The notes: generated from the letters alone by a model not told the origin. 64,000 nt of DNA from Streptomyces sp. NBC_01549 (GCF_026339955.1 NZ_JAPEPW010000001.1:6965001-7029000); one strand, 5' to 3'; positions 27,617 to 36,787 are shown, counted from the first letter of the stretch. Made by a program: numbers and translations.

Positions 27617-29065
27617 TCACCCGAGGGTGAGCCGGTCCTCCGCGGAGTGCCAGGCCGCCGCGTCACCCCGGGGCTCGTACCGCCGCAACGGCTGCGTACG
27701 GGCGAGGAGTCGCCGCATCGACGTACGGTCGCCGACCAGACCGTGTGCGCGGGCCTGGACCAGGACGTTGCCGAGCGCGGCCGCTTCCGCCGGGCCCGCC
27801 ACGACCGGCAGTCCGCAGGCGTCGGCCGTCAGTTGGCACAGGAGCTCGTTGCGGGTGCCGCCGCCGACGACGTGGACGACGTCGACCGGGTGGTCGGCGA
27901 GAGCCCCGGCCTCGCGGATCGCCCGGCGATGGGCGAGCGCGAGCGAGTCGAGAATGCAGCGGGTGATCTCGGCGCGCGACTCGGGCACGGGCTGTCCCGA
28001 CTCCCGGCAGGCCCCGGCGATCCGCTCCGGCATCCGGCCGGGTGCCAGGAAGGCGGCGTCGCCCGCGTCCACCACCGACCGCAGCGCGGGCACCTCCGCG
28101 GCGGCCCGCAGCAGCTCACCCAGATCGGGCCGCCCCCATTCCCGTACACACTCCTGGAGCAGCCACAGCCCCATGATGTTCCGCAGATAGCGGACCGTGC
28201 CGTCCAGCCCCAGTTCATTGGTGAAGTTGGCCGCCCGGCTCGCCTCGGTGAGGACCGGCCGCTCCAGTTCCAGGCCGGCGAGGGACCAGGTGCCGGTGCA
28301 GATGTACGCGAACCGTTCGCCCACCGCCGGCACGGCGGCCACCGCGGAGGCGGTGTCGTGCGAGCCGACGGTCGTCACCGGGACCGGGCCCCTCAGCCCG
28401 GTCTCCTCCAGGACCCGCGGGAGCAGCAGCCCGGCCGGGTCGCCCGGCTGCCGCAGCGGCGCGAACAGCGTGAGGTCGATGCCCAGCCGGTCCGCGAGGT
28501 CGTACGACCAGTCACGGGTGCGCGGATCGATCAGCTGGGTGGTCGAGGCGTTGGTGACCTCCGTGCCCGCCTCGCCCGTGAGCCAGTACGCGAGCAGGTC
28601 GGGAACGAGCAACAGCCGCTCAGCGGCGGCGAGTTGCGCAGTCGAGCGGGCCGCCGTGAGCTGGTACAGGGTGTTGAAGGGCGCGTACTGGAGCCCGGTC
28701 GTCGCGTACAGCTCGGCGGGGGGCACGGTGGCCCAGACCTTCTGCGCGACCCCCTCGGTGCGGGCGTCGCGGTAGTGCACCGGGTTGCCGAGCAGGGCTC
28801 CGTCGGCGTCCAGCAGGCCGTAGTCCACGGCCCAGCTGTCGATGCCGACGGAGTCGACCTGCCCGGCCGCCCGCAGTCCGTCGAGCACCCCCGCGTACAG
28901 CGAGAGAATGTCCCAGCGCAGCCCCTCGGGAACCCGCACCGGCCGGTTCGGGAAGCGGTGCGCCTCCGTCAGCTCCAGGGCCTCGGGGCCGACGCGGCCG
29001 ACCATGACGCGTCCGCTGGACGCGCCGAGGTCGACCGCGGCGAAGCTCTTCACGTGCTCGCTCAT
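27617..29065 (-). CDS. rhaB: Rhamnulokinase
   Basis: This 482-aa FGGY-family kinase opens with AAVDLGASSGRVMVGRV and contains VGIDSWAVDYGLLD (catalytic Asp region), TVGSHDTASAVAAVP, YICTGTWSLAG and VVGGGTRNELLCQLTAD. These match RhaB, which phosphorylates L-rhamnulose. The length is normal. Its ATG overlaps the stop of rhaEW, so the two are coupled. Confidence 0.95.
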   Translation of the reverse strand: MSEHVKSFAAVDLGASSGRVMVGRVGPEALELTEAHRFPNRPVRVPEGLRWDILSLYAGVLDGLRAAGQVDSVGIDSWAVDYGLLDADGALLGNPVHYRDARTEGVAQKVWATVPPAELYATTGLQYAPFNTLYQLTAARSTAQLAAAERLLLVPDLLAYWLTGEAGTEVTNASTTQLIDPRTRDWSYDLADRLGIDLTLFAPLRQPGDPAGLLLPRVLEETGLRGPVPVTTVGSHDTASAVAAVPAVGERFAYICTGTWSLAGLELERPVLTEASRAANFTNELGLDGTVRYLRNIMGLWLLQECVREWGRPDLGELLRAAAEVPALRSVVDAGDAAFLAPGRMPERIAGACRESGQPVPESRAEITRCILDSLALAHRRAIREAGALADHPVDVVHVVGGGTRNELLCQLTADACGLPVVAGPAEAAALGNVLVQARAHGLVGDRTSMRRLLARTQPLRRYEPRGDAAAWHSAEDRLTLG

Positions 29066-31101
29066 CGCAGGAATGCCGCCGCGACACCCGCGTCGACCGG
29101 GACATGCAGACCGGTGGTGTGGGTCAGGTCCCCGCCCGTCAGGGCGAACACGGCGTTCGCCACGTGCTCGGGCAGCACCTCGCGCTTGAGGATGGTCCGC
29201 TGGGCGTAGAACTCGCCGAGCTTCTCCTCCTCGATGCCGTACGTGGCCGCGCGCTGCGCGCCCCAGCCGCCCGCGAAGATGCCCGAGCCGCGCACGACCC
29301 CGTCGGGGTTGATGCCGTTCACCCGGATACCGTGCTCGCCCAACTCGGCGGCGAGGAGCCGGACTTGATGCGCCTGATCGGCCTTGGTGGCGGAGTACGC
29401 GATGTTGTTCGGACCCGCGAAGACCGCGTTCTTGGACGCGATATAGACGATGTCACCGCCCAGCCCTTGCGCGATCATCACCCGCGCCGCCTCCCTCGAC
29501 ACGAGGAAGGAGCCGCGGGCCATGATGTCGTGCTGGAGGTCCCAGTCCTTCGCGGTGGTCTCGAGCAGCGGCTTGGAGATGGAGATACCGGCGTTGTTCA
29601 CCACCAGGTCGACACCGCCGAAGGCGAGCACCGCCGCCTTGAAGGCCTCGGCGATCTGCTCCTCGGAGGTCACGTCGACGGTGACGGCGACGGCCTTGTC
29701 GGGACCGCCCAGCGAAGTGGCGACCTCGGCGGCGTTCTCCGCGTTCAGGTCGGCGATCACCACGCAGGCGCCCTCGGCGACGAGCCGCTCGGCGATCGCC
29801 TTGCCGATCCCGCTGCCCGCCCCCGTCACCAGCGCCACCCGGGTGGCGAGCGCCTTCGGCTTCGGCATCCGCTGGAGCTTGGCCTCCTCCAGCGCCCAGT
29901 ACTCGATGCGGAACTTCTCCGACTCCTCGATCGGCGCGTACGTCGAGACCGCCTCGGCGCCCCGCATCACGTTGATCGCGTTGACGTAGAACTCGCCGGC
30001 CACCCGTGCGGTCTGCTTGTCCTTGCCGAAGGAGAACATGCCGACACCGGGGACCAGCACGATCGCCGGGTCCGCGCCGCGCATCGCGGGGGAGTCGGCG
30101 TCGGCGTGCCGTTGGTAGTAGGCGGCGTACTCCTCGCGGTACTCGCCGTGCAGTTCCTTCAGCCGCGCGATCGCCGCGTCCAGGTCCATGGTCGGCGGCA
30201 GGTCGAGGACGAGCGGCCTGACCTTGGTCCGCAGGAAGTGGTCGGGGCAGGAGGTGCCGAGCGCGGCGAGCCGCGGGTGCTCGGCGCTCGCGAGGAAGTC
30301 GAGGACGACATCGGAGTCGGTGAAGTGGCCGACCTGCGGCCTGTCCTGGGAGGCGATGGCCCGGATGTACGGTGCCAGCGCCGCGGCCCGCTCCCGGCGC
30401 GGGGCGGCCTCCAGGGCCGCGTACGCCTCGACGGCGGGGCCGAAGGGCTCCGCCTTGCCACGCTCGACGAGGAACGCCTCGGCGGTGCGGATGATGTGCA
30501 GCGAGTTGCGCTCGCACTCCTGGGCCGTGTCGCCCCACGCCGTGATGCCGTGCCCGCCCAGGACGCAGCCGATCGCCCGCGGGTTGGCCTCCTTGACCGC
30601 CGCGATGTCCAGACCCAGCTGGAAGCCCGGGCGGCGCCACGGCACCCACACCACACTGTCGCCGAAGCACTCGGCGGTCAGCTTCTCGCCGTCCGCCGCA
30701 CAGGCCAGCGCGATACCCGAGTCGGGGTGCAGATGGTCGACGTGGGGCGCGTCCACCAGCCCGTGCATCGCCGTGTCGATGGACGGGGCCGCGCCGCCCT
30801 TGCCGTGCAGGCAGTACTCGAACGCGGCGACCATCTCGTCCTCGCGCTCCACACCCGGGTAGACCTCCGTCATCGCCCGCAGCCGGTCAAGCCGCAGCAC
30901 GGCGAGGCCCGCCTCGGTCAGCGTCCCGAGGTCACCGCCCGATCCCTTCACCCACATCAGCTCGACATCACCCCCGGTCACGGGATCCGTGTCGGTGCCC
31001 TTGGCGGAGGTGTTGCCGCCCGCGTAGTTGGTGTTACGAGGATCAGCACCGAGCCGGTGCGAACGGGCCAACAGAGCGGCGGCTTCGGGATGGGGAGCCA
31101 T
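29062..31101 (-). CDS. rhaEW: Bifunctional rhamnulose-1-phosphate aldolase / lactaldehyde dehydrogenase (RhaEW type)
   Basis: The 679-aa protein has a class II aldolase-like domain (residues 1-400: NTNYAGGNTSAKG, HLHPDSGIALACA, GGHGITAWGDTAQECE). An SDR domain follows (430-679), with GAGSGIGKAIAERL, NNAGIS and YSATKADQAHQ as active site. Such fusions cleave rhamnulose-1-phosphate to DHAP and lactaldehyde and oxidise the latter to lactate. ATG 31101 follows AGGACTAGGA. A dispersed repeat lies in the 146-bp gap before it. Confidence 0.93.
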   Translation of the reverse strand: MAPHPEAAALLARSHRLGADPRNTNYAGGNTSAKGTDTDPVTGGDVELMWVKGSGGDLGTLTEAGLAVLRLDRLRAMTEVYPGVEREDEMVAAFEYCLHGKGGAAPSIDTAMHGLVDAPHVDHLHPDSGIALACAADGEKLTAECFGDSVVWVPWRRPGFQLGLDIAAVKEANPRAIGCVLGGHGITAWGDTAQECERNSLHIIRTAEAFLVERGKAEPFGPAVEAYAALEAAPRRERAAALAPYIRAIASQDRPQVGHFTDSDVVLDFLASAEHPRLAALGTSCPDHFLRTKVRPLVLDLPPTMDLDAAIARLKELHGEYREEYAAYYQRHADADSPAMRGADPAIVLVPGVGMFSFGKDKQTARVAGEFYVNAINVMRGAEAVSTYAPIEESEKFRIEYWALEEAKLQRMPKPKALATRVALVTGAGSGIGKAIAERLVAEGACVVIADLNAENAAEVATSLGGPDKAVAVTVDVTSEEQIAEAFKAAVLAFGGVDLVVNNAGISISKPLLETTAKDWDLQHDIMARGSFLVSREAARVMIAQGLGGDIVYIASKNAVFAGPNNIAYSATKADQAHQVRLLAAELGEHGIRVNGINPDGVVRGSGIFAGGWGAQRAATYGIEEEKLGEFYAQRTILKREVLPEHVANAVFALTGGDLTHTTGLHVPVDAGVAAAFLR

Positions 31102-31156
31102 GTTCCTAGTCCTTAGGGAAAGAAGAGTGAAAGGAGTGACGTACCTGTGCTGCGGC

Positions 31157-31215
31157 GCGCCCCTCAGGGGCGCGGGGAACTGCGCGACCAGCCCACTTCG
31201 ACCCGCAGACTGCGA
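31157..31215. repeat. Dispersed intergenic repeat inside the rha operon
   Basis: GCGCCCC-TCA-GGGGCGC (31157-31173) forms a hairpin, followed by GGGGAACTGCGCGACCAGCC, the typical arrangement of a repeat common in Streptomyces. It separates rhaI from rhaEW and could attenuate or stabilise the message. A near-identical inverted copy occurs at 43450-43480. Confidence 0.65.
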
Positions 31216-31247
31216 CGAGCCGAACCAGGCAGACGAGATTCAGTCGC

Positions 31248-32408
31248 TCACGCCCCCCACCCCGCCTGCTGCCCACCAACCCGCTCCGCCGCGATCTTCT
31301 CCGCCCACCCGGACCGGCGGTACGCCGAGACGGGATCCGCGTCCAGCCCCAACTCCTCCCGCACCTCACCCAGCAACGGCCGTACATCGGTGTTGTACGC
31401 GTCCATGATCACCGCGTTCGCGGCGAGCACGTCCCCCGCACGCTGAGCGTCGGCCAGCGCCGCACCATCCACGAGCAGTGCCTTGGCCGTCGCCTCCTGC
31501 ACGTTCATCACGGAACGGATGATCGCCGGGATCTTCGCCTCGATGTTGTGGCACTGGTCGAGCATGAAGGCGACGTCCGGAGTGAAGCCACCGCCCCGGA
31601 TCACCTCGTACATGATCCGGAACAGCTGGAAGGGATCGGCCGCCCCCACCATCAGGTCGTCATCGGCGTAGAACCGGGAGTTGAAGTCGAACGCGCCGAG
31701 CTTCCCCTCGCGCAGCAGCGTCGCGACGATGAACTCGATGTTGGTGCCGGGCGCGTGGTGCCCGGTGTCGACGACGACCTGCGCCTTGGGGCCGAGCTTG
31801 AGGCAGTGCGCGTACGCCGTGCCCCAGTCCGGGACGTCCGTCATGTAGAAGGCCGGCTCGAAGAACTTGTACTCCAGCAGCATCCGCTGGTCGTCCCCGA
31901 GCCGCTCGTAGACCTGGGCCAGGCCCTCGGCCAGCCGGTCCTGGCGCTCATGGATGTCGTCCTGACCGGGATAGTTCGTACCGTCGGCGAACCAGAGCTT
32001 CAGGTCCTTGGAACCCGTCGCGTCCATGATGTCGACACACTCGAGCAGGTGATCGACGGCCTTCCGGCGGACGGCGGCCTCCGGGTGGCAGATGGAGCCG
32101 AGCCTGTAGTCGTCGTCCTGGAAGGTGTTGGAGTTGATCGCGCCCAGCCTCAGGCCGCGCTCCTGCGCGTACTTCGCCAGCGCACCGTAGTCGTCGACCT
32201 TGTCCCAGGGGATGTGCAGCGCGACGGTCGGCGCGGCTCCCGTGAAGGCGTGCACCTGGGCGGCGTCGTCCAGTTTCTCGCGCGGATTGCGCGGGACTCC
32301 GGGCTGCGCGAACACCTTGAAGCGGGTTCCCGAGTTCCCGTACGCCCATGAGGGCGTCTCTACTGCCTGGGTCTTCAGGGCGGTCTTCACCGCGGCGAGC
32401 TCGGTCAC
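31248..32408 (-). CDS. rhaI: L-rhamnose isomerase
   Basis: The 386-aa TIM-barrel protein has VALHIPWDKVDDYGAL, GAINSNTFQDDDYRLGSICHP, LLEYKFFEPAFY, VVVDTGHHAPGTNIE and FDFNSRFYADDDL, including the His and Asp residues that bind two metal ions. This matches the RhaI branch and not the E. coli RhaA sequence type. It isomerises L-rhamnose to L-rhamnulose. First gene of the leftward arm, behind a clear promoter. Confidence 0.94.
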   Translation of the reverse strand: MTELAAVKTALKTQAVETPSWAYGNSGTRFKVFAQPGVPRNPREKLDDAAQVHAFTGAAPTVALHIPWDKVDDYGALAKYAQERGLRLGAINSNTFQDDDYRLGSICHPEAAVRRKAVDHLLECVDIMDATGSKDLKLWFADGTNYPGQDDIHERQDRLAEGLAQVYERLGDDQRMLLEYKFFEPAFYMTDVPDWGTAYAHCLKLGPKAQVVVDTGHHAPGTNIEFIVATLLREGKLGAFDFNSRFYADDDLMVGAADPFQLFRIMYEVIRGGGFTPDVAFMLDQCHNIEAKIPAIIRSVMNVQEATAKALLVDGAALADAQRAGDVLAANAVIMDAYNTDVRPLLGEVREELGLDADPVSAYRRSGWAEKIAAERVGGQQAGWGA

Positions 32409-32517
32409 TTCGGGGCTCCTGTGACTTCGGGTGTGATTCGGGTGTGGCTTCGGTTTCGAACGGCTTGTGGAGTCGGGTCCGAACTGCGCTTCTGCCTGAT
32501 CGGAACAGCTCTTCCGC

Positions 32518-32541
32518 CTGAAACGATCTGAAACGATTCAG
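32518..32541. promoter_or_regulatory. Operator-like site at the rhaI promoter
   Basis: CTGAAACGAT is repeated head-to-tail at 32518-32527 and 32528-32537. The second copy extends to CTGAAACGATTCAG (32528-32541), with CTGAA/TTCAG arms. LacI-family regulators bind closely similar sequences. The site begins just downstream of the rhaI -10 box, so binding would block transcription. Confidence 0.6.
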
Positions 32542-32548
32542 AGCGCCG

Positions 32549-32577
32549 AAGTTATGAGCCCTCCGCAGGCGTGTCAA
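32549..32577 (-). promoter_or_regulatory. Promoter of rhaI-rhaEW-rhaB(-lut)
   Basis: On the minus strand TTGACA (32572-32577) and TAACTT (32549-32554) are spaced by 17 bp, an almost ideal vegetative promoter. The operator-like site starts 8 bp downstream. Confidence 0.7.
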
Positions 32578-32649
32578 CCCCCTGGGCGGAGACCGGCCTC
32601 CGTGACTCGGTTGTGACCTTCTGCTATCGAAAATTTCGATCCGAACCCA

Positions 32650-32679
32650 TTGACGTGACCTGGGCAACCTGCCTAACGT
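32650..32679 (+). promoter_or_regulatory. Promoter of the rhamnose importer genes
   Basis: TTGACG (32650-32655) and TAACGT (32674-32679) are spaced by 18 bp. The half-palindrome TGAAACCTTTCA follows at 32694-32705, over the expected start of transcription. Confidence 0.6.
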
Positions 32680-32693
32680 CCCGGCAACCTAGT

Positions 32694-32705
32694 TGAAACC
32701 TTTCA
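32694..32705. promoter_or_regulatory. Operator-like site at the importer promoter
   Basis: TGAAACCTTTCA has 5-bp arms TGAAA/TTTCA and matches the core of the site before rhaI (TGAAACGATTCA). Both promoters therefore carry the same signal, most likely for the LacI regulator at 40886. Confidence 0.6.
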
Positions 32706-33103
32706 CGACGTCGTGAGGCCTCTCCGCCCGCGTCGTTGAGGAGCTCACATGACCCACCGGTCCGACGCGGGTCCGGCCCCCGTACTGGCGCTGGAGGACA
32801 TCTCCAAGTCCTTCGGCGCGGTACGCGCCCTGCGGGACGTGTCCCTGGAACTGTTCCCCGGCGAGGTGCACGCTCTCGCCGGCGAGAACGGCGCGGGCAA
32901 GTCGACCCTCATCAAGACGCTCGCCGGCGTGCACCGACCGGACGCCGGCCAGGTGCTGCTGGACGGTGAGCCCACCGTCTTCCACGGTCCCGCCGACGCC
33001 CGCGACGCGGGCATCGCGGTGATCTACCAGGAGCCCACCCTCTTCCCCGACCTGTCGATCACGGAGAACATCTTCATGGGCCGCCAGCCCCGGCGCGCCC
33101 TAG

Positions 33104-34488
33104 TACTGCAACCGCATCTGCCGTGACAGGTGCTGGGTTGGCTCGTTGTTCCGACTGTGCGATGAATCGTTGACGGTTGAGCAGGTCGAGTCGTGGTCCG
33201 AGGGGATAGCCGGGTTCCATGCCCGGTTCGCCCACCGTTTCGGCAGGTCGGAGCCCCGCGAGCGGGCGTCGGACTACCTGAACGGGTTGCTCGCGCCGCT
33301 TGAGAAGAAGAACGGGTGGACGCTGTCGGAGCAGGTCGGGCAGTTGCGCCCCGACGGCGTCCAGCGCCTGCTCAACCACTCCGACTGGGACGAGAACGCG
33401 GTCCGCGACGATGTCCGGGACTTCGTCGTGGAGACCATCGGCGCCAAGGACGCGGTGCTGATCGGCGACGACACCGGCTTCCTGAAGAAGGGCACCAAGT
33501 CCGCCGGCGTCCAGCGGCAGTACACCGGCACAGCCGGCCGCACGGAGAACAGCCAGATCGGAACATTCCTGGCCTACGCCTCCGCCAGGGGCGGGCGTTG
33601 ATCGACCGCGAGCTCTACATCCCCGTCTCCTGGACGGATGACCGTGACCGCTGCCGCGCGGCCGGGATCGACGACGAGGTCCCCTTCGCGACCAAGAACG
33701 AGCACTTCAAGTGGATGCTGCAACGCGCCATCGACGCGGGTGTCCCGTTCGCGTGGGTCACCGCTGACGAGGCATACGGGCAGGTCAAGCACCTGCGAGT
33801 GTGGCTGGAGGAACGTCGGGTCGCGCACGTGCTGGCCACGAAGGTCAACGACACTGTGATCACCACGCACGGGGCGGACACGCGGGTGGACCAGTTGGTC
33901 GCCGCGCTGCCCCGCCAGCGGTGGAAACGAATCTCCGGCGGGGCCGGCGCGCACGGTGAGCGGATCTACGACTGGGCGCGTGTCGCGATCCGCCCGTCCT
34001 GGGAAAACGGCTTCGGGCACTGGGTGCTGGCCCGACGCAGCGTCAGCGACCCGAGCGAGATCGCCTACTACGTCTGCTACGGCCCGGTCGCCTCCCGACT
34101 GAAAGACCTGGTCAAAGTAGCTGCCGCGAGGTGGGCGGTCGAGGAGTGCTTCCAGACCGCGAAGGGAGAGTGCGGTCTGGACCACTACCAGGTGCGGCTC
34201 TACCGGGCCTGGTACCGCCACATCACCCTGGCCATGGCCGCCCTTGCCTACCTGACCGCCGTCCGCGCCGCAGAAGCCACAAAAGGGCACTCTCGACGAC
34301 GAGCAAGACCTCATACCCCTCAGCGTCCCGGAGATCCGCCGGTTGATGGGCCACGTCGTCGTCACGCGCCACTGTCACAGCAACGAGCACCATCTGCACT
34401 GGTCACGCTTCCGACGACGCAGCCAAGCCCGAGCCCGCCGCTCCCACTATAAACGCCGAGGCCACATTCTCCAGATGCGGTTGCAGTA
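33104..34488 (+). mobile_element. 1385-bp IS701-family-like insertion sequence
   Basis: It has perfect 17-bp inverted ends, TACTGCAACCGCATCTG (33104-33120) and its complement (34472-34488). CTAG is duplicated at 33100-33103 and 34489-34492; a 4-bp YTAR target is typical of IS701. It carries one transposase gene with two frameshifts. It interrupts the importer ATPase gene in the sense direction. Confidence 0.93.
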
Positions 34489-34492
34489 CTAG
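33146..34492 (+). pseudogene. IS701-type transposase with two compensating frameshifts
   Basis: Frame one (about 33146-33590) gives FHARFAHRFGRSEPRERASD and the first catalytic Asp in LIGDDTGFLKKG. The second (to about 34280) gives ALIDRELYIPVSW, WVTADEAYGQ (second Asp) and EECFQTAKGECGLDHYQVR (Glu). The third returns to the first frame: DLIPLSVPEIRRLMGHVVV to a TAG at 34490-34492. One base appears missing near 33590 (a G run) and one extra near 34283 (AAAAGGG). The stop codon uses bases of the target duplication. The start is uncertain; a TTG at 33146 or one at 33170 may be used. As written it cannot make full-length transposase. Confidence 0.88.
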
Positions 34493-35651
34493 GCCGTATC
34501 GACCACAAGGCCACCCACGCGGCGACCGCCGCCCTGATGAAGCGACTCGGCGTCGAACTCGACCCCGACCGCCCGGCGCGCGGACTGTCCATCGCCGACC
34601 AGCAGATCGTGGAGATCGCCAAGGCGCTCTCCTTCGACGCTCGCGTCCTGATCATGGACGAGCCGACCGCCGCCCTCACCGGCAGCGAGGTGGCCCGCCT
34701 CTTCGGTGTCGTCCGCACCCTGCGCGAGCAGGGCTCCGCGGTGCTGTTCATCTCGCACCGTCTGGAGGAGATCTTCCAGATCTGCCAGCGGGTCACGACC
34801 CTGCGTGACGGAGCCTGGATCTCCAGCGAGCTCATCGACGGCATGACCGAGGACGACCTCGTACGCCGGATGGTCGGCCGCGACCTCGACGAGCTCTACC
34901 CCAAGCAGGACGTCGAGGCGGGCGAGGTCGCACTGAGCGTGCGCCGGCTGACCCGCGAGGGTGTCTTCACCGACATCTCCTTCGACGTGCGGCGCGGTGA
35001 GATCGTCGGTCTCGCCGGACTCGTCGGCGCCGGGCGTACGGAGGTCGCCCGGGCCGTCTTCGGCGTCGACCGCTGGGACGCCGGAGAGGTCGAGGTCGAC
35101 GGGAAGTCACTGACGAACGGGGCGCCCTCCACGGCCATGGCCGCCGGGCTCGCCCTCGTCCCCGAGGACCGGCGTGCCCAGGGCCTGGTGATGGACATGT
35201 CCATCGAGCGCAACATCGGGCTCACCGGGCTGCGTACGACCGTCAAGGCGGGGCTGGTGGACCGCGGCGCCGAACGCAGCCGCTCCCTCGACTGGGCGGT
35301 CAAACTCCAGGTGAAGTACGCCCGGATCGCGGACACCGTCTCCACGCTCTCCGGCGGCAACCAGCAGAAGGTCGTGCTCGCCAAGTGGCTCGCCACCGGC
35401 CCCAAGGTGCTGATCGTCGACGAGCCCACCCGGGGCATCGACGTCGGTACGAAGGCCGAGGTGCACCGGCTGCTCTCCGCGCTGGCCGCCGACGGGGTGG
35501 CCGTCCTGATGATCTCCTCCGACCTGCCCGAGATCCTCGGCATGGCCGACCGCGTGCTGGTGATGCACGAGGGCCGGCTCACCGCCGAGATATGCCGGTC
35601 CGAAGCCACCGAGGAGACCGTGATGGCCGCCGCGACGGGGAGGACCGCCGC

Positions 35652-35750
35652 ATGACCGCCACCAGGAACGTCACCCTCGGCGCGGCACCGTCAGCGGACG
35701 GGACGGCCGACCGTCAGACCCCGAACATCCCCCGGAGGGCCGCCGCATGA
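35652..35750 (+). CDS. Possible 32-aa peptide between ATPase and permease genes
   Basis: An ATG overlapping the ATPase stop (ATGA) opens 32 codons that end at a TGA overlapping the permease start (ATGA). The product has no membrane helix or motif (it begins MTATRNVTLGAAPS). It may be a coupling leader that keeps ribosomes moving to the permease gene, or a degenerate duplicate of the permease N-terminus (MTVTAPNPAPA). Confidence 0.35.
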   Translation: MTATRNVTLGAAPSADGTADRQTPNIPRRAAA

Positions 35751-36787
35751 CGGTGACCGCACCCAATCCCGCCCCCGCCGCCGAGGTGCCCAAGTCGAGC
35801 GGCACCCGGCTGGTGGACCGCGTCTTCAAGATGCGCGAACTCGCCATCCTGGTCGTCTTCCTGGTGATGATCGCCATCACCCAGATGGGCAACAGCGAGT
35901 TCCTGTCCGAGCAGGGCATCAAGGACCTGCTGCTGAACGCGACCATCCTGGTGCTGGTCGCCACCGGGCAGTCGCTGGTCGTGATCACGCGGAACGTCGA
36001 CCTGTCGGTCGGCTCCATACTCGGCATCAGCGCCTTCGCGGCCGGCACCTATCTGCACGGCGGCGGCAACCCCGTCGTCGCGGTGTTCCTCGCCGTCCTG
36101 CTCGGCATCGGCTGCGGGCTGGTCAACGGGCTGCTGGTCAGCCTCGGCCAGGTGCCCGCGCTGGTCGTCACCCTCGGCACGCTCTACATCATCCGCGGCG
36201 TCGACTCCATCTGGGTCGGCTCCCGCCAGATCACCGCGGCCGACCTGCCCGGCGGCTTCGTCGACTTCGGCTCCGGCGGCATCTCGGCGGTCCCGTATCT
36301 CGCCCTGATCGCGCTGGCGGTGCTGGTGGTCACCGCGTACTACCTCAAGCACTTCGGCAGCGGTCGCGAGCTGTACGCGCTGGGCTCCAACCCGGAGGCC
36401 GCCCGGCTCGCCGGTATCCCCGTCCGCAAGCGGATCCTGGCCGCGTACATCCTCTGCGGCGGCCTCACCGGCCTCGCGGGCGCCCTGTACCTCGCCCGGT
36501 TCGGCAACGTCGACTCCGGCACCGGCAGCGGCTATGAACTCACCGTCGTCAGCGCGGTCGTGGTCGGCGGTGTCGTCTTCACCGGCGGCTCCGGCAGCGT
36601 CTACGGCGCGGCGCTCGGCGGGTTGCTGCTCACCTCGATCAACAGCGTGCTGCCCGCGCTCGGCGTCAGCTCCGTGTGGGTGCTCGCCATCAACGGCATT
36701 CTGCTCATCCTCGCCATCGCGGTCGACCGGGTCGTCGCGCTGCGCGTGGCCTCCGCACTGAAGAAGAGGAACGCCCGCCATGGCTGA
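35747..36787 (+). CDS. rhaP: Rhamnose ABC importer permease 1 (RbsC-like)
   Basis: The 346-aa product has eight to ten membrane helices and the BPD_transp_2 signatures VVITRNVDLSVGSILGISAF, GLVNGLLVSLGQVPALVVTL and VVVGGVVFTGGSGSVYGAALG. It begins at an ATG behind GGAGG in the preceding peptide. It pairs with the next permease to form the channel for L-rhamnose. Lying downstream of the IS, it may suffer polarity. Confidence 0.9.
   Translation: MTVTAPNPAPAAEVPKSSGTRLVDRVFKMRELAILVVFLVMIAITQMGNSEFLSEQGIKDLLLNATILVLVATGQSLVVITRNVDLSVGSILGISAFAAGTYLHGGGNPVVAVFLAVLLGIGCGLVNGLLVSLGQVPALVVTLGTLYIIRGVDSIWVGSRQITAADLPGGFVDFGSGGISAVPYLALIALAVLVVTAYYLKHFGSGRELYALGSNPEAARLAGIPVRKRILAAYILCGGLTGLAGALYLARFGNVDSGTGSGYELTVVSAVVVGGVVFTGGSGSVYGAALGGLLLTSINSVLPALGVSSVWVLAINGILLILAIAVDRVVALRVASALKKRNARHG

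Larger units (their letters stand above)
32409..32748. other. 340-bp divergent control region of the rhamnose regulon
   Basis: It contains two back-to-back promoters and two operator-like sites, listed separately. The remainder shows no gene. Long untranslated leaders are implied on the rhaI side (about 130 nt). Confidence 0.75.
32749..35655 (+). pseudogene. rhaT: Rhamnose ABC importer ATPase, split by an IS element
   Basis: The reading frame starts at ATG 32749 and codes for Walker A GENGAGKSTL (45-54) and YQEPTLFPDLSI before breaking at MGRQPRRAL. After the IS it resumes with GRIDHKATHAATAAL and continues through signature, Walker B MDEPTAALTGSEVA and the whole second ATPase domain (TLSGGNQQKVVLAKWL). 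Removing the IS plus one CTAG leaves 1518 bp, an exact 505-codon sugar ABC ATPase of the RbsA type. The symbol follows rhizobial rhaSTPQ naming. An internal ATG at 34537 could start a 372-aa fragment lacking the first P-loop. The importer is probably inactive unless another ATPase substitutes. Confidence 0.95.

Noticed and set aside
29104..31116. 670-codon plus-strand open frame opposite rhaEW
   Set aside because: Shadow of a clearly recognised bifunctional enzyme; no motif of its own.
33580..33601. Programmed -1 frameshifting as explanation for the transposase break
   Set aside because: No X-XXY-YYZ slippery heptamer is present, a second frameshift occurs downstream, and the family usually has a single frame.
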